A DNA stretch of 32,067 nt from Thermoplasmatota archaeon. Lineage in GTDB: Archaea > Thermoplasmatota > Penumbrarchaeia > JASLWR01. The notes beneath the pieces are model-generated. The model had not been told where the DNA came from and did no database searches. It worked only from the letters and a program-made list of their open reading frames with translations. The DNA lies in assembly GCA_030740765.1 (NCBI GenBank), contig JASLWR010000034.1, positions 1 through 32,067 on the forward strand. Reading direction: 5' to 3'. The translations under genes and the position numbers were made by a program. Shown piece after piece: positions 10,701-18,385 of this stretch (position 1 is the stretch's first letter; each line of letters starts with the position of its first letter).

Positions 10701-13700
10701 CGAATTCCGACCTGGACCTCCTCCAGTAGAGAAGTGCACTTCATTCTGTAAAACGCACGCTGGCTGTCCAGAACGAACTCCCGGACCTCCCGGGCGTATT
10801 TCTCTGCCAACCCGTAGTTCTTTCTCTCGAGAGACGCTCTTGCTTGTTCCAAACGGTCTTTATAGGGGGAGATATCGAGACCCAATCCTTCGTTTTCGAT
10901 CATCAATTCCCTGATCTCATCCAGGAGATCCCCGATATTTTCCGATCTCTTCCGTTCACGGATCTCATCTATGAGCCGAATCAATTCGGTAAGAGTATCG
11001 GTTGCCTCTCTGTATTGTTTCTTTTCAATGAACCTGGTTGCCGTGGAGAAATATTCTTCCATTGAACTTAGCTCTTCGATAATATCCTGATTTTCCTCCA
11101 CCATTCTCACTGCCTTTTCCAGCAGTCCCTGGGCGTTTTTCATCCGGAATATCTCTATCTTGTTCTCGAGGGATTTTTTTGTCCCTTTCAGTAGTTGTGA
11201 AGCTTCTCGAAATCTTTTTTCCCGCATCATCACGCCAGCATCTTCCAACCAACCTTCTTCCTTTCTTATGTCGATGTCAAGTTCCTTCACACGATATTTT
11301 TGCTCTTGAATAGTTTCCAACAACTTTTCGGCTTCGTCGTGGTGCTCGATCATGCGTTCGAGTTTCCCCATTTCATCCCGGAACAGGCTTATTTTTATCT
11401 CCAGTTTACCGAGTTCATCCTGCCGGAACAAGTCTTCCATCACCTCGTAGGTCAATTCCACCCTGCTCGAATACTCTTCAGGAATATTGGAACGAGCTTG
11501 AAGGTTCTTGATGAACTCTCGAAAATCCTTCATTTGTATGGAAAGGGTTTCTTTTTGATACTGGAACTGCTGTTTTTCAAGTTCATCCTTTACGCTGTTG
11601 GAAATATGCTTTGATTCTTCGTATTTTTTCTCTTCAAGAAGCTTCCTCGCTTCCTTCAACCTTTCCTCGGGGTCATTCACATCCAATTTCAGTTCTACGG
11701 ACTTTTTCAATCGGTCCAGCGCTTCGTTTAGGCCATCGGAGGCCCCACGCCTCTGGAAATCGGTCCTGCTCTCCAAGGTGTTTGCTGTGGCCCGGTCGCA
11801 GTACTTTTTCGACTGTTCGTACTCCTTTCTCTCGAAATGATACCTGGCCTTGTAATATAGCGCATCGGACTGGAATATCTCTATCCCTAGTTTTTCGTTC
11901 GCGTCGATCATCTCCCGCGCCTTTTTGATAAAACCCCCAAGTTCCTTTATCGTTTTCTGCTCCTGGGTCTCTTCGATAATGTGAATAAGACCCTGTGATA
12001 TCTCACCGGCATGTTCATACTCCTTTCGATCGTAAAGAGCCTTGGCATCCGACAGGCGCTGCACCATAGCATCCGGGTTCTTGAAAATATCGAGGCTGTC
12101 TTCGAGGTCCGTTTCGGCCTGCTCTATCGAGCTTTTTGCCAGTTCGGCGTGCCGGTTTTCGATCATTCTTTCCAGGGCATCTCTAGCTTCTTTCAGCAAG
12201 GATATCGCTTCGGTGAACTTTTCGGTCCTTTTCAACTCCATTGCTTCAGTGAGAGACCCCTCTTCGCCATCTGTATCCAAGCCCATTTTCTTTCCCGCAT
12301 CAACCAATTCACCCAGTTCGCTTATAAGACTACCAGTCTCGTTAAAATTGTTCATGGTTGATTCCAAGTGGGCGATTCGGTTTCCAATAAGTTCCATCTC
12401 TTTCCCCGCCGGAGATATTTTTTTATCTCTAAGCAAGGTTATAGCGTCGCCGAGTGACCTCCTGAAATCCCTTTTGGTTTCAATGGGGAAGAACTCATGT
12501 GCATGTAATTTCTTGTAGAAAACTTCAGCCTCCTTCACCTGTCGGTAAAGCTTCGCCAGGACATAGGCCTCTTTCGCTTTCTTCAATCTTTCAATTATAT
12601 CGAAAACCAGTTCACAGGCACCGATGAAATTCCTGGATTTCGTCAGTTCAACTGCTTTTTTGAAATCCCCCTTCTCCTTGGTAAAATCTACACTTGCGTC
12701 CTTTAGCCTGATGAAAAGTCCCTTTGCATCGTTAAAACTCCTGTTAGCAAGTTTCCTCGCCCTTACCGATCTCGCTTCGTCAGTCCGGGCGGACAAATCG
12801 TCCATATTTTTAACTACATCGTCGAAACTGTTGTTTGAGATATCTTCTTCAATGCTAGTGATCAATCCATCCGCGTCCTCAATTTTGATACCTATGTTCC
12901 CGAGGGTAGCAATAATTTCGCGCAACTTGCCAAGCTCTTTGCTGTATTTTTCGCTATAAAAACGATTCTTCGTTTCGGTTTTCAATTGAAAATAATCGTT
13001 AAGATAATTATCCACCTTGTCAAAGTCATTCCTTTCCAGGGATTCTTGGGCCAGGTCAAGACGTTCCTGCAACTCTTCCAGCTCCCAGCCTGTTTCCTCC
13101 TGGAGAGTAAGCATCGTGTTCACAGCAACATAGACCTTCTGCGAATTGAGCTGTCTTAATCGGGTATTTCTCTTCTGATCGACCGAGCGGCCAAGAGCAC
13201 CGATCCTATCCAGAGCCAGCCGGTATTGTTTTTTATCCTTCAAATCCATGAGCTGGGTCAGCGATTCATTTTCTTCATCTATTTCAGCACCAATCTCGTT
13301 TGCTTCTTCCAGGGCAGGCATTAAGCGAGCTATGCTGTTTTCCAGCATGTCACCCATTCTACTTTCAATAGTTTTTTGAAGCTCATTCCGGCATAGAATC
13401 GCCAGATCCCTGCCTTCCTGAAATCGCTCCTCTTCCATACTCTTACGAATCTCTTCGGTCATCCCTATTATACCGGAAAGGTCCAGTTCTAACTTTTCTC
13501 CTTCACCCTCCATCCCCTCTATCTCTCCAAGCAGGACAATGGTAGCTGCCTTGTAAAAATTGTCTCTAGCCTCTAAAAGTGCTCTTTCGGCATCTTGCGT
13601 CCGACCGATGGCTTTGAGATAATCCTTTTGGTTGATATATTCAAGGGTTTCCTTGATGAGTTGCTTGGCCCCATCCATGGGGATTCCTTCGTCCTTCATT

Positions 13701-16294
13701 TCAAGGAATATTCCCTTCGTTTTCTTGAAGTACTCTCCCGCCCGTTTTTTAGCTTGCACCGTTCTCGCATCTTCGATAAAGTCAGATAATTTGGACAAAT
13801 ATTGTTCAGTCTCCTCGAAATCAAAACGGGATATGCTATCGCTGACGGACACCACCAATTCATCTGCCCCGGAAATATCGATCCCAAGTCCCTTTAATGA
13901 TTCGAGGTCCGGTGCCACATCGGCGACCTTTCTAGTATATGATTCGGATAAACGGACATTGTGATGTCGTTCCCTGGCACTTGAAAATTCCTCTATATAA
14001 GTATCCAAAACTTCATAACGACCCTCCTGAAGCGCGACCTTTGCCAATTCAAGGGACTCTTCCAGATCAATGAAGTCCTGACCCCATTTCTCCTGAAGCT
14101 CGCTTAGAGAAACCCGTGCATTATCGATCTTTTCGGCATTTATCTTCCAGATCCCTCCCTTGATCATCTTTTTCATGGAACTATATATCGTTTTGAGAAT
14201 ATCGATGGCCTCTCGATATTTTTTATTCGACTGTAAATCCTCGGCTGAATTGAGGTGCCGTCGTTCCACATCGGTTTCCAAATCGATTTCACTAGCCTCG
14301 GCCAATAACACCTCTACCTCTCGTTTTTTCTCCTCGAGGATAACAATCAAACGTTTGTTTATAGCTTCCTCAATCTCAGTTTTGGCCAGGTTCGCCCACT
14401 CGGCAGCCTTGGAGAATTTTCCGTTGTCGAAATATTTCTGGGTACTTTCGATTATTCCGCTGGAAGCCCTCACTTCCGCACCGATCGCAACCGCTTCCTT
14501 CATGAATTGCTGGGCTTGAGAAAGTGGAATACGCGCTTTCTTCTTTTCCACTTCCGTGCGCTCCCGTCTGGAACAATTCAGCGAACTTTGGGCGTAAGTG
14601 GTGGCTTGTTCAAGGTCGTTCTTTTCAAAATAGAACTTGGCCTTATAGTAAAGTGCCTCAGATTCGAATACTTTGATTCCCCTCTCTCTGTTCTCCGCAA
14701 TTGCATTTTCCGCATCCGCAAATAGACTTTTCGTCACCGAAGTCGTCTTTCGCTCTTTCATCTCTCCGATTAGCTGGATAATCTTCGATACGGTTTTAAT
14801 GGTATGTTCATATTTTCTTTGAGCAAAATAGGTATTTGCATTCAAGAGGTGAAGGTTGATCTTGGAAGTGTCTTCAATTACTTCACGATTATCAAATATT
14901 TCGCTCTTCGCCTCTTTCAAACGTTTCTCTGCTTCTCCTCGGAGATGCTGTTCCAATCTATTGAGAAGAGCGTTCTTCGTCTGGATCAAAAGAATGTGTG
15001 CATCTTCCGGGTTATCCGATTCCAAAAGTTTATTGCTCTCCTCCGCCATCTCTCTTTCCTTGATAACTTCGAGATCCAGTTCCTCTGCCTTTTCCATAAG
15101 TGCCATCACTTCATCAGACAGATTCTTCGTCCGGTCGAATTTATCCATTTTATCTTTCAGGTCCTGCATTATCTTGTGGAACATCTTCATTTCCGTTTCC
15201 GCTTTGGCGACCTGTCCTTCCCTGATCATTCCATCCAGATCTTCCAATGCTTCCTTTATGCTATTACGATAATCAGCTGAAAAATATTGCTGACTCTCTA
15301 TCATCACAAATAACTTTTTGTGTTCCTCCAAACGGGACGAAAGAATCCCTTTCAGCCGTCCAGCATCCGCTTTTTCAAGCAAGAGGCTCGTGCGTCGAAG
15401 AAGTACACATCCTTCAAGGTATTGCTGCCCTTTGATGGCAAGCATAGCTTTTCTGAATATCTTTTTCTCCTCAGCCAGCTCCACCCCTGTCTTTTTCAGT
15501 CTGTCAAAAGAGTTTTTCACTCGGGCGAACTCGATTCGAGCCACGTTTTTGGCGGTTGTGGTCTTTGCTTCATTTATCCGTTGAGCGGTTTCCTTCATAA
15601 TTTCTTTAACCATGTCAAATTGTTTTACGGCCATGCCCCTTTCGATAGAGGCAAAACTACGCTCACTCCCGGGTGGTTCGATCCCGGCTTCAGTCAGAAT
15701 GGCTAAATCTGACCGCAGATTTTCTATCTCCTGGTGATATTTTTCAAAAAGTACACGCTCTTCATGGCTTTCCTTGGTTCTGATAAACGAATCCAGAAAG
15801 GCATCTACAGAATCATAATCGCTCCCAGACATTGCGGTCTGGGCCTGTTCGAGAAATCCTCTAAGTTCATCGAATTCACTACCGCTCTCCTCCTCGAGAC
15901 TATGTAGTGACTGCACAGCTTCTTCCAAACGTTGCTCGCTTATCTTACGTAGACGAACCTGTATCTTTTCATCCATGGACGAGCGGAGGTCCTTTATTGC
16001 ACTGATTATACTCCTGTACCGTCCCCCCTCTTTCAGATCACCGATGAGTGTCAGTACATCAGGAGATTTTTCATCATACCTACGTTCATGTTCAACAGGA
16101 GACAAGATTTCGCCTTCATCGGAAGCGGTCTCATCGATCTCGGATTCCGATCCTTGTTCATCTCCTTGTGCAAGTATGGGGGCCTCCTCCGACATTTCCT
16201 TTCCATTATGAGCGTCTTTACGCTGGTCTATCTCGGAAGTATCTTCTTCGGAATTCGCCTTTTCCGCCGTTTTTTTAACCGATTCATTCACCAT
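4772..16294 (-). CDS. Giant cytoplasmic helical-repeat protein (3840 residues)
   Basis: One uninterrupted frame of 11.5 kb. No signal peptide or membrane segment is visible. An acidic, disordered-looking N-terminus (about 1-90) is followed by helical repeats to about residue 3750 and a coiled-coil C-terminus rich in Glu, Gln and Lys. The repeat signature is a hairpin with a '(L/I)(G/E)(I/L)D(I/V)' turn followed by a helix, then 'KKYxxA' and a second helix, loosely TPR-like. Sub-repeats recur about every 68 residues. Landmark 'EETG' units fall near residues 133, 733, 1064, 2066, 2398, 3065 and 3395, and 'SEALYYKAK'-type units near 545, 1475, 1811 and 2805, giving a super-repeat of about 333. 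The ATG at 16294 follows AAGGTG with suitable spacing, and a TATA box lies about 56 bases upstream. The stop overlaps the start of the zinc-ribbon gene. I do not know a named family; a scaffold, filament or tether role is inferred only from length and fold. Confidence 0.93.
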   Translation of the reverse strand: MVNESVKKTAEKANSEEDTSEIDQRKDAHNGKEMSEEAPILAQGDEQGSESEIDETASDEGEILSPVEHERRYDEKSPDVLTLIGDLKEGGRYRSIISAIKDLRSSMDEKIQVRLRKISEQRLEEAVQSLHSLEEESGSEFDELRGFLEQAQTAMSGSDYDSVDAFLDSFIRTKESHEERVLFEKYHQEIENLRSDLAILTEAGIEPPGSERSFASIERGMAVKQFDMVKEIMKETAQRINEAKTTTAKNVARIEFARVKNSFDRLKKTGVELAEEKKIFRKAMLAIKGQQYLEGCVLLRRTSLLLEKADAGRLKGILSSRLEEHKKLFVMIESQQYFSADYRNSIKEALEDLDGMIREGQVAKAETEMKMFHKIMQDLKDKMDKFDRTKNLSDEVMALMEKAEELDLEVIKEREMAEESNKLLESDNPEDAHILLIQTKNALLNRLEQHLRGEAEKRLKEAKSEIFDNREVIEDTSKINLHLLNANTYFAQRKYEHTIKTVSKIIQLIGEMKERKTTSVTKSLFADAENAIAENRERGIKVFESEALYYKAKFYFEKNDLEQATTYAQSSLNCSRRERTEVEKKKARIPLSQAQQFMKEAVAIGAEVRASSGIIESTQKYFDNGKFSKAAEWANLAKTEIEEAINKRLIVILEEKKREVEVLLAEASEIDLETDVERRHLNSAEDLQSNKKYREAIDILKTIYSSMKKMIKGGIWKINAEKIDNARVSLSELQEKWGQDFIDLEESLELAKVALQEGRYEVLDTYIEEFSSARERHHNVRLSESYTRKVADVAPDLESLKGLGIDISGADELVVSVSDSISRFDFEETEQYLSKLSDFIEDARTVQAKKRAGEYFKKTKGIFLEMKDEGIPMDGAKQLIKETLEYINQKDYLKAIGRTQDAERALLEARDNFYKAATIVLLGEIEGMEGEGEKLELDLSGIIGMTEEIRKSMEEERFQEGRDLAILCRNELQKTIESRMGDMLENSIARLMPALEEANEIGAEIDEENESLTQLMDLKDKKQYRLALDRIGALGRSVDQKRNTRLRQLNSQKVYVAVNTMLTLQEETGWELEELQERLDLAQESLERNDFDKVDNYLNDYFQLKTETKNRFYSEKYSKELGKLREIIATLGNIGIKIEDADGLITSIEEDISNNSFDDVVKNMDDLSARTDEARSVRARKLANRSFNDAKGLFIRLKDASVDFTKEKGDFKKAVELTKSRNFIGACELVFDIIERLKKAKEAYVLAKLYRQVKEAEVFYKKLHAHEFFPIETKRDFRRSLGDAITLLRDKKISPAGKEMELIGNRIAHLESTMNNFNETGSLISELGELVDAGKKMGLDTDGEEGSLTEAMELKRTEKFTEAISLLKEARDALERMIENRHAELAKSSIEQAETDLEDSLDIFKNPDAMVQRLSDAKALYDRKEYEHAGEISQGLIHIIEETQEQKTIKELGGFIKKAREMIDANEKLGIEIFQSDALYYKARYHFERKEYEQSKKYCDRATANTLESRTDFQRRGASDGLNEALDRLKKSVELKLDVNDPEERLKEARKLLEEKKYEESKHISNSVKDELEKQQFQYQKETLSIQMKDFREFIKNLQARSNIPEEYSSRVELTYEVMEDLFRQDELGKLEIKISLFRDEMGKLERMIEHHDEAEKLLETIQEQKYRVKELDIDIRKEEGWLEDAGVMMREKRFREASQLLKGTKKSLENKIEIFRMKNAQGLLEKAVRMVEENQDIIEELSSMEEYFSTATRFIEKKQYREATDTLTELIRLIDEIRERKRSENIGDLLDEIRELMIENEGLGLDISPYKDRLEQARASLERKNYGLAEKYAREVREFVLDSQRAFYRMKCTSLLEEVQVGIRGLEGLGLDTSLIEEELRDVLLLQEKSEFRKAVDQFTLVIDSISETKKQHFRSLVSESLADLDTMMERGREVGLEVTFVEEEISRSTALSNEENYIEALEVAESTRSRLSELINQRLDERTQRKIDDLAEAIDKARSRGIDTTAESETLKAVEVMKKDARYEDAANIILSNKVSVDNKINAYLRKTGMGKVNDISKELISFHEETGKEYPDMESYVELAKKSIEKMDYDALDAYITEFVKLKENYTLDFWNEWYGEQIELVKAEMQDIMRTSFDVSFVSKQVNILKDTASRSDFDAAKEALGEVKSAIREIKMVQLRVMAKDIISETKTVFDKMKKTDVDLDREMEMFQKTWDSFKSRDFVDAVVLGSEVKELIRVAHDKYFKEQAVSILENIAVIMGKNEDLMIDTRAVRESTDDLKLQLNERDVHSSVEMALGALEEIQDMIEAALTHKVETAMISFRDKMEEATVLELDLHDENETLILLDEQKSGKRYRDALNVLEKNMITLADKILTGQEKKHFRMIEEARNALASLEEETEKDYRGLQTMLDEAVRALGKNDFDGVNDRLVEFYESKDKQYERALSEKYSKQMSEREQEITRIKELGIDCTIGEDLLSSAREHLYRNEFGMVLNFRQSLDEFIKDAKTVQAKTLAKELMQKGKTGIRKLKGVGRKATEETKVLKEAINHIKEGDFLKGCELAMEANRKLETAFEEHLKKDVTAQLAAFREFYAEVEKNKYFTSDYKLRLKAMIEASEFGLHQNRLRDVQEGVEAFKGAISETRARMENFKKSENLLEVNDELFGTALSLGINVALERTISKEVERLNDMGRLDDALPLLNEANESLENKIDLTRMEEANALFEKVISNVEENEEAVKDISGLDDLISTAKVHMGEKKYDRFTEISERIIRLVIEAKEKRLVDEMRPLIDECTSIIEKNRGKGINVYNSEGLLNKAKLFLERKEYELAEEHSKNAFSQALMDRRGFEKKNASSALAAAWGMISKSLEMGLEISEIETMMANAQVLFREEKFVEAAKAAKDARAVVMHGWEEYYIDNTTRLNKQILEMTEEGRELELDMTPVEEMMEKTETLLKEANFKDAEGLARETKDILGEMIRSKISEILQTRILEFSSAIEVAREKEINIEDEADALVVIKKLKNGGKYKEAISTIKGIQTSLDVKLTDNRKKVHFAKIEEARSQLDELESETGGHYKELHSYLFSAKGAIEGEDFDAENKYLEKFHKYMEESSTRYYSKKYSEELGDLTGKKNIIREAGIDVEDIDGILSTVESSVAEKDFESARLSLDVARDLLVEAETVKGKELASRQMEELREKSAEMESRGIDITTGAKELKHFQNLFDNGEYISICTAAGGVMEHLATIWKTHFIDQVTASRSELETALERGRELELDLAEIEDSASTAEFHFDSNRLEEAYDVFSHAISGLNELIDGELSRRIRMRLSSIHPVINEIKELGINVESELEILSAIGEMESAGKRDDVLGILEDVQQTLASKKEGFLKEMNLNKIKEAGEDLKELRDETGAELEELAPLLDRATKAVDEGNYGEVDSVIEDFHAFTRTFREQYARGKYGEELVELKEDIDELTGFGIDLSSAEMILTSTRDVLESADLGKLGDSIARINEILDYAKTQEVEKKAKEYFVITKKIHEQLNETDMDISDEKEAFSKAMVAMKEKNYMAGINYTLKAKEVLIRAQERYVVESSSASVKEMQMMMDESRLIGMDITSVEVIMSDIHDCLKHENFKEVEELVEKGKGIITVAREKHFVEIATVSSHELGSLFDEARKLDIDISREVNIPETVKELLGTGKPREAAQLVAKARDGLQDQVNSKLSGILDERLDSVMKLIGEGKDFELDMTREEEAMSVMEGLREMNKYRDAIGALKAIHESLRGKLEERRGPDIEAPTPPEALQEPKVVAALEIEKNSLTQEIEGLKQEKAGLEQQKAVIQNRKAELEALIAQQGGSV
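5060..15905 (-). repeat. Nested protein repeats: about 68-aa hairpins inside about 333-aa super-repeats
   Basis: Counting from codon positions of landmark motifs, consecutive hairpin starts in one well-aligned stretch fall near residues 1064, 1134, 1201, 1268, 1337, 1403 and 1475, spacings of 66-72. Two subtypes of larger unit can be told apart by their landmarks: 'A' (EETGxExxELxxxLxxA..DFDxVDxYL) and 'C' (GIxxFxSEALYYKAK..FERKEYExA). Their order along the protein is A-C-A-A-C-C-A-A-C-A-A. A-to-A steps are 330-332, or near multiples (667, 1002). The A-to-C step is about 410 in three independent places. The units are well diverged, so duplication is old. Confidence 0.8.
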
Positions 16295-16345
16295 CTATGA
16301 CACCTTAAAGAATCACGAAAGGAAATTAGAAAAACATACCAATAA

Positions 16346-16354
16346 CTATATAAA
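16346..16354 (-). promoter_or_regulatory. TATA box of the giant repeat-protein operon
   Basis: On the minus strand the sequence reads TTTATATAG. A start site 26-30 bases downstream would lie near 16322, leaving a leader of about 28 bases with the AAGGTG ribosome-binding site before the ATG at 16294. The 172 bases between this gene and the PHP gene are AT-rich and hold no other feature I can support. Confidence 0.6.
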
Positions 16355-16466
16355 TATTCCATAATGGTTTTTCCGAAATATAAGATAATACATAATACTT
16401 TTGTTTATAATGATATATTTGTGAAGACGGTGCCAGACAAGGTGTAGAACAAGGTTCGATCTCTAA

Positions 16467-17324
16467 CTAGATCCGTTGAAGCATGCGGTACATGAGTGAA
16501 TACGGAATACTCATATCCCCCCGTCCAACCCCAAGGGATACACCAGGTTTGTTCACTCCGTGATAATCAGTACCACCAGTGGGTATCAGATTGTGCTTTT
16601 CGCAGATATTTTCCAGAAAGCGGGTCTCTTCAGGAGTATTCTCTATGTAATAGACCTCGATCCCATCAATACCTAAACCGGCTAGACCATTGATTATACG
16701 AGTCAATTCCATTTTCTGACCTGGTATGAGGAATGGATGAGCCATGACAACAAGGCCGCCATATCCCTTGATAAGTTCGATGGCTTCTCTTGAAGTGAAG
16801 GTCTTCCGGGGAACGAAACACCTCCCCCCGACGTTCAAATACTCCTTGAATGCCACTTTCATCGCCTTAACGTGCCCCTCACCCAGCATTGCCTTCGCTA
16901 TATGTAATCGGCCTATGACATCCACTCCCCCGTACATTTTCAAGCGGTCCATGCTTATGGGCATACCCTCTTCGCGGAGTTTTGCTAGAATTTTCATATT
17001 ACGCTCAATTCGGGCTTTCTTAACCCATTCCAGTTCATGTGAGAACCTTTCTATTTCTAGATCCTTGAAATAACCTAGAATATGAAGATTGCCGAATTCG
17101 TCCTGGCAGCCGATCTCCACACCCGAAAGGAACTTCAGCCCCAATGCTTCAGCTTCCATTTTAGCCAAGGGCACGCCCTGGACCGTATCATGATCCGTGA
17201 GAGCCAAGCCTACCAAATTCCCCTTCTTTGCCTTTCTCACAAGCTCAACAGGTGAATCTGAGCCGTCCGACATGTTAGAATGCGTGTGCAGATCGATTAT
17301 TCCATTTTCCCGGGAACTTTCCAT
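16467..17324 (-). CDS. PHP-domain metal-dependent phosphoesterase
   Basis: 285 residues, full length for the small PHP family that includes 3',5'-nucleoside bisphosphate phosphatase/RNase AM (YciV/TrpH-like). The metal-binding PHP motifs are all visible: DLHTHSNMSDG (11-21), ALTDHDT (41-47), GVEI (68-71), HILGY (81-85), a late MAHPF, and GTDYHG close to the C-terminus. It should hydrolyse a phosphoester in the cytoplasm; nucleotide or short RNA ends are the known substrates of relatives, but the substrate here is inferred. The ATG at 17324 has a GTGAGGA sequence upstream. It starts 9 bases after the stop of the inositol-monophosphatase-family gene, which could supply a linked phosphatase step (for example handling of 3'-phosphoadenosine 5'-phosphate). 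Confidence 0.9.
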   Translation of the reverse strand: MESSRENGIIDLHTHSNMSDGSDSPVELVRKAKKGNLVGLALTDHDTVQGVPLAKMEAEALGLKFLSGVEIGCQDEFGNLHILGYFKDLEIERFSHELEWVKKARIERNMKILAKLREEGMPISMDRLKMYGGVDVIGRLHIAKAMLGEGHVKAMKVAFKEYLNVGGRCFVPRKTFTSREAIELIKGYGGLVVMAHPFLIPGQKMELTRIINGLAGLGIDGIEVYYIENTPEETRFLENICEKHNLIPTGGTDYHGVNKPGVSLGVGRGDMSIPYSLMYRMLQRI

Positions 17325-17333
17325 TTTTTTTCC

Positions 17334-18206
17334 TCACGATGTTTTCAAGGGAACCCTGTCATTGTTCAAGAGCATTTGCATTTCTTCATGTAGGTAACCA
17401 TTGGATGCAAGTATGTCGTCTCTGTAAATATTAAACGGTCCACCTTCGAGATTGGTAACTTTCCCGCCAGCCTCTTCAACTATGATAATCCCTGCGGCAA
17501 CGTCCCAAGGTTTGAGGCGTAGCTCCCAGAAACCATCTATGCGCCCGCATGCCAAATAGCAGAGGTCAAGGGTGGCTGCACCTGCTCTGCGTATACCCTG
17601 CACCTTGTTAATAAACTTTGAAAAGTTTTCCACATTATTATTTAGATTGGTCCTCCGATCATATGGAAAACCCGTTGCCAGGATACTGATACCAAGAGAT
17701 GAGACCGTTGAGACTGAGATTCTTTTTCCATTAAGCGTTGCACCCATTCCCTTCACCGCTACGAACATTTCATTAGATAATGGAGAATAAATTACGCCGA
17801 ATATCACTTTTCCGTCAAGTTCGAGACCTATGGAAATAGCAAAATGGGGATAATCATGTGTGAAGTTCGTGGTTCCATCCAGGGGGTCAATTATCCATTT
17901 ATAACCTTTCTTCAGGTTCATTTCCCAGCCACTTTCGGTCCCGCTCCCTTCTTCCGCCAAAATCAGATGGTCCGGAAACAGTTTTCCAAGTTGTTCCACA
18001 ATGAACTTTTCGCTCTTTCTATCAGCAACGGTGACCAGGTCGATATCCCCCTTGTACTCCGCAACAATCTCACCCTCGAAGTGGCCCAAGACGATCTGGC
18101 CTGCACGTCTGCATATATCGACTGCGATGAGTAACTTGTCCGATAGGTCTCTGGAAATCTCTTGAATATCCGAATATTTTTCTAAGAGCGGACCATATAC
18201 CTTCAT
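17334..18206 (-). CDS. Inositol monophosphatase family protein (IMPase/FBPase/PAP phosphatase)
   Basis: 290 residues with the complete Mg2+-dependent, Li+-sensitive phosphatase signature: AEEG (84-87), DPLDGTTNF (107-115) and WDVAAG (234-239). Family members dephosphorylate myo-inositol phosphate, fructose 1,6-bisphosphate (archaeal type) or 3'-phosphoadenosine 5'-phosphate; sequence inspection cannot separate these. An extra N-terminal stretch of about 20 residues precedes the usual family start. The ATG at 18206 has no Shine-Dalgarno sequence, but an ATATTTAACA box is centred 29 bases upstream, so the message is probably leaderless. The PHP phosphoesterase follows after 9 bases, suggesting one bicistronic transcript. 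It is divergent from the ribbon-helix-helix regulator, so that regulator may affect both directions. Confidence 0.92.
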   Translation of the reverse strand: MKVYGPLLEKYSDIQEISRDLSDKLLIAVDICRRAGQIVLGHFEGEIVAEYKGDIDLVTVADRKSEKFIVEQLGKLFPDHLILAEEGSGTESGWEMNLKKGYKWIIDPLDGTTNFTHDYPHFAISIGLELDGKVIFGVIYSPLSNEMFVAVKGMGATLNGKRISVSTVSSLGISILATGFPYDRRTNLNNNVENFSKFINKVQGIRRAGAATLDLCYLACGRIDGFWELRLKPWDVAAGIIIVEEAGGKVTNLEGGPFNIYRDDILASNGYLHEEMQMLLNNDRVPLKTS

Positions 18207-18230
18207 GTCGTCAGGTAATGCAAATCGCTA

Positions 18231-18240
18231 TGTTAAATAT
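18231..18240 (-). promoter_or_regulatory. Putative TATA box for the IMPase-PHP transcript
   Basis: Minus-strand ATATTTAACA, centred about 29 bases before the ATG at 18206. This spacing places the transcription start at or next to the start codon, in agreement with the missing ribosome-binding site. Confidence 0.5.
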
Positions 18241-18245
18241 TTCTA

Positions 18246-18275
18246 CCCAGTAGATTGGTTGACACTGGGTTTTTT
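18246..18275 (+). terminator. Hairpin plus T6, terminator-like
   Basis: CCCAGT (18246-18251) and ACTGGG (18264-18269) form a 6-bp stem with a 12-base loop, directly followed by TTTTTT (18270-18275). In the plus direction this looks like an intrinsic terminator, yet no plus-strand gene lies to its left; the region is the head of the divergent IMPase gene. It may insulate the regulator promoter from antisense transcription, or the palindrome may be a protein-binding site. Confidence 0.35.
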
Positions 18276-18313
18276 CAAGAGGATTTAAATTTTTTATAGT
18301 TGAATCGAGACCG

Positions 18314-18326
18314 AATATATTATATA
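18314..18326 (+). promoter_or_regulatory. TATA box of the ribbon-helix-helix regulator gene
   Basis: AATATATTATATA is the best TATA-like element upstream of 18386. Initiation about 27 bases downstream would fall near 18347, inside the GAATGT repeat array, leaving a leader of about 39 bases containing AAGGGA before the ATG. Confidence 0.55.
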
Positions 18327-18332
18327 CAGACG

Positions 18333-18359
18333 GAATGTTTACGAATGTATAACGAATGT
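18333..18359. promoter_or_regulatory. Triple GAATGT direct-repeat operator
   Basis: GAATGT occurs at 18333-18338, 18343-18348 and 18354-18359, spaced 10 and 11 bases apart, so all three sit on the same face of the helix; the second and third extend to ACGAATGTA. A weaker GAATAT lies at 18313. Short tandem sites one turn apart are typical for ribbon-helix-helix proteins, and the array covers the predicted start of the regulator's own transcript. Autorepression is the natural inference. Confidence 0.6.
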
Positions 18360-18385
18360 AATAGGAAAGTTAACAAGGGATTACC

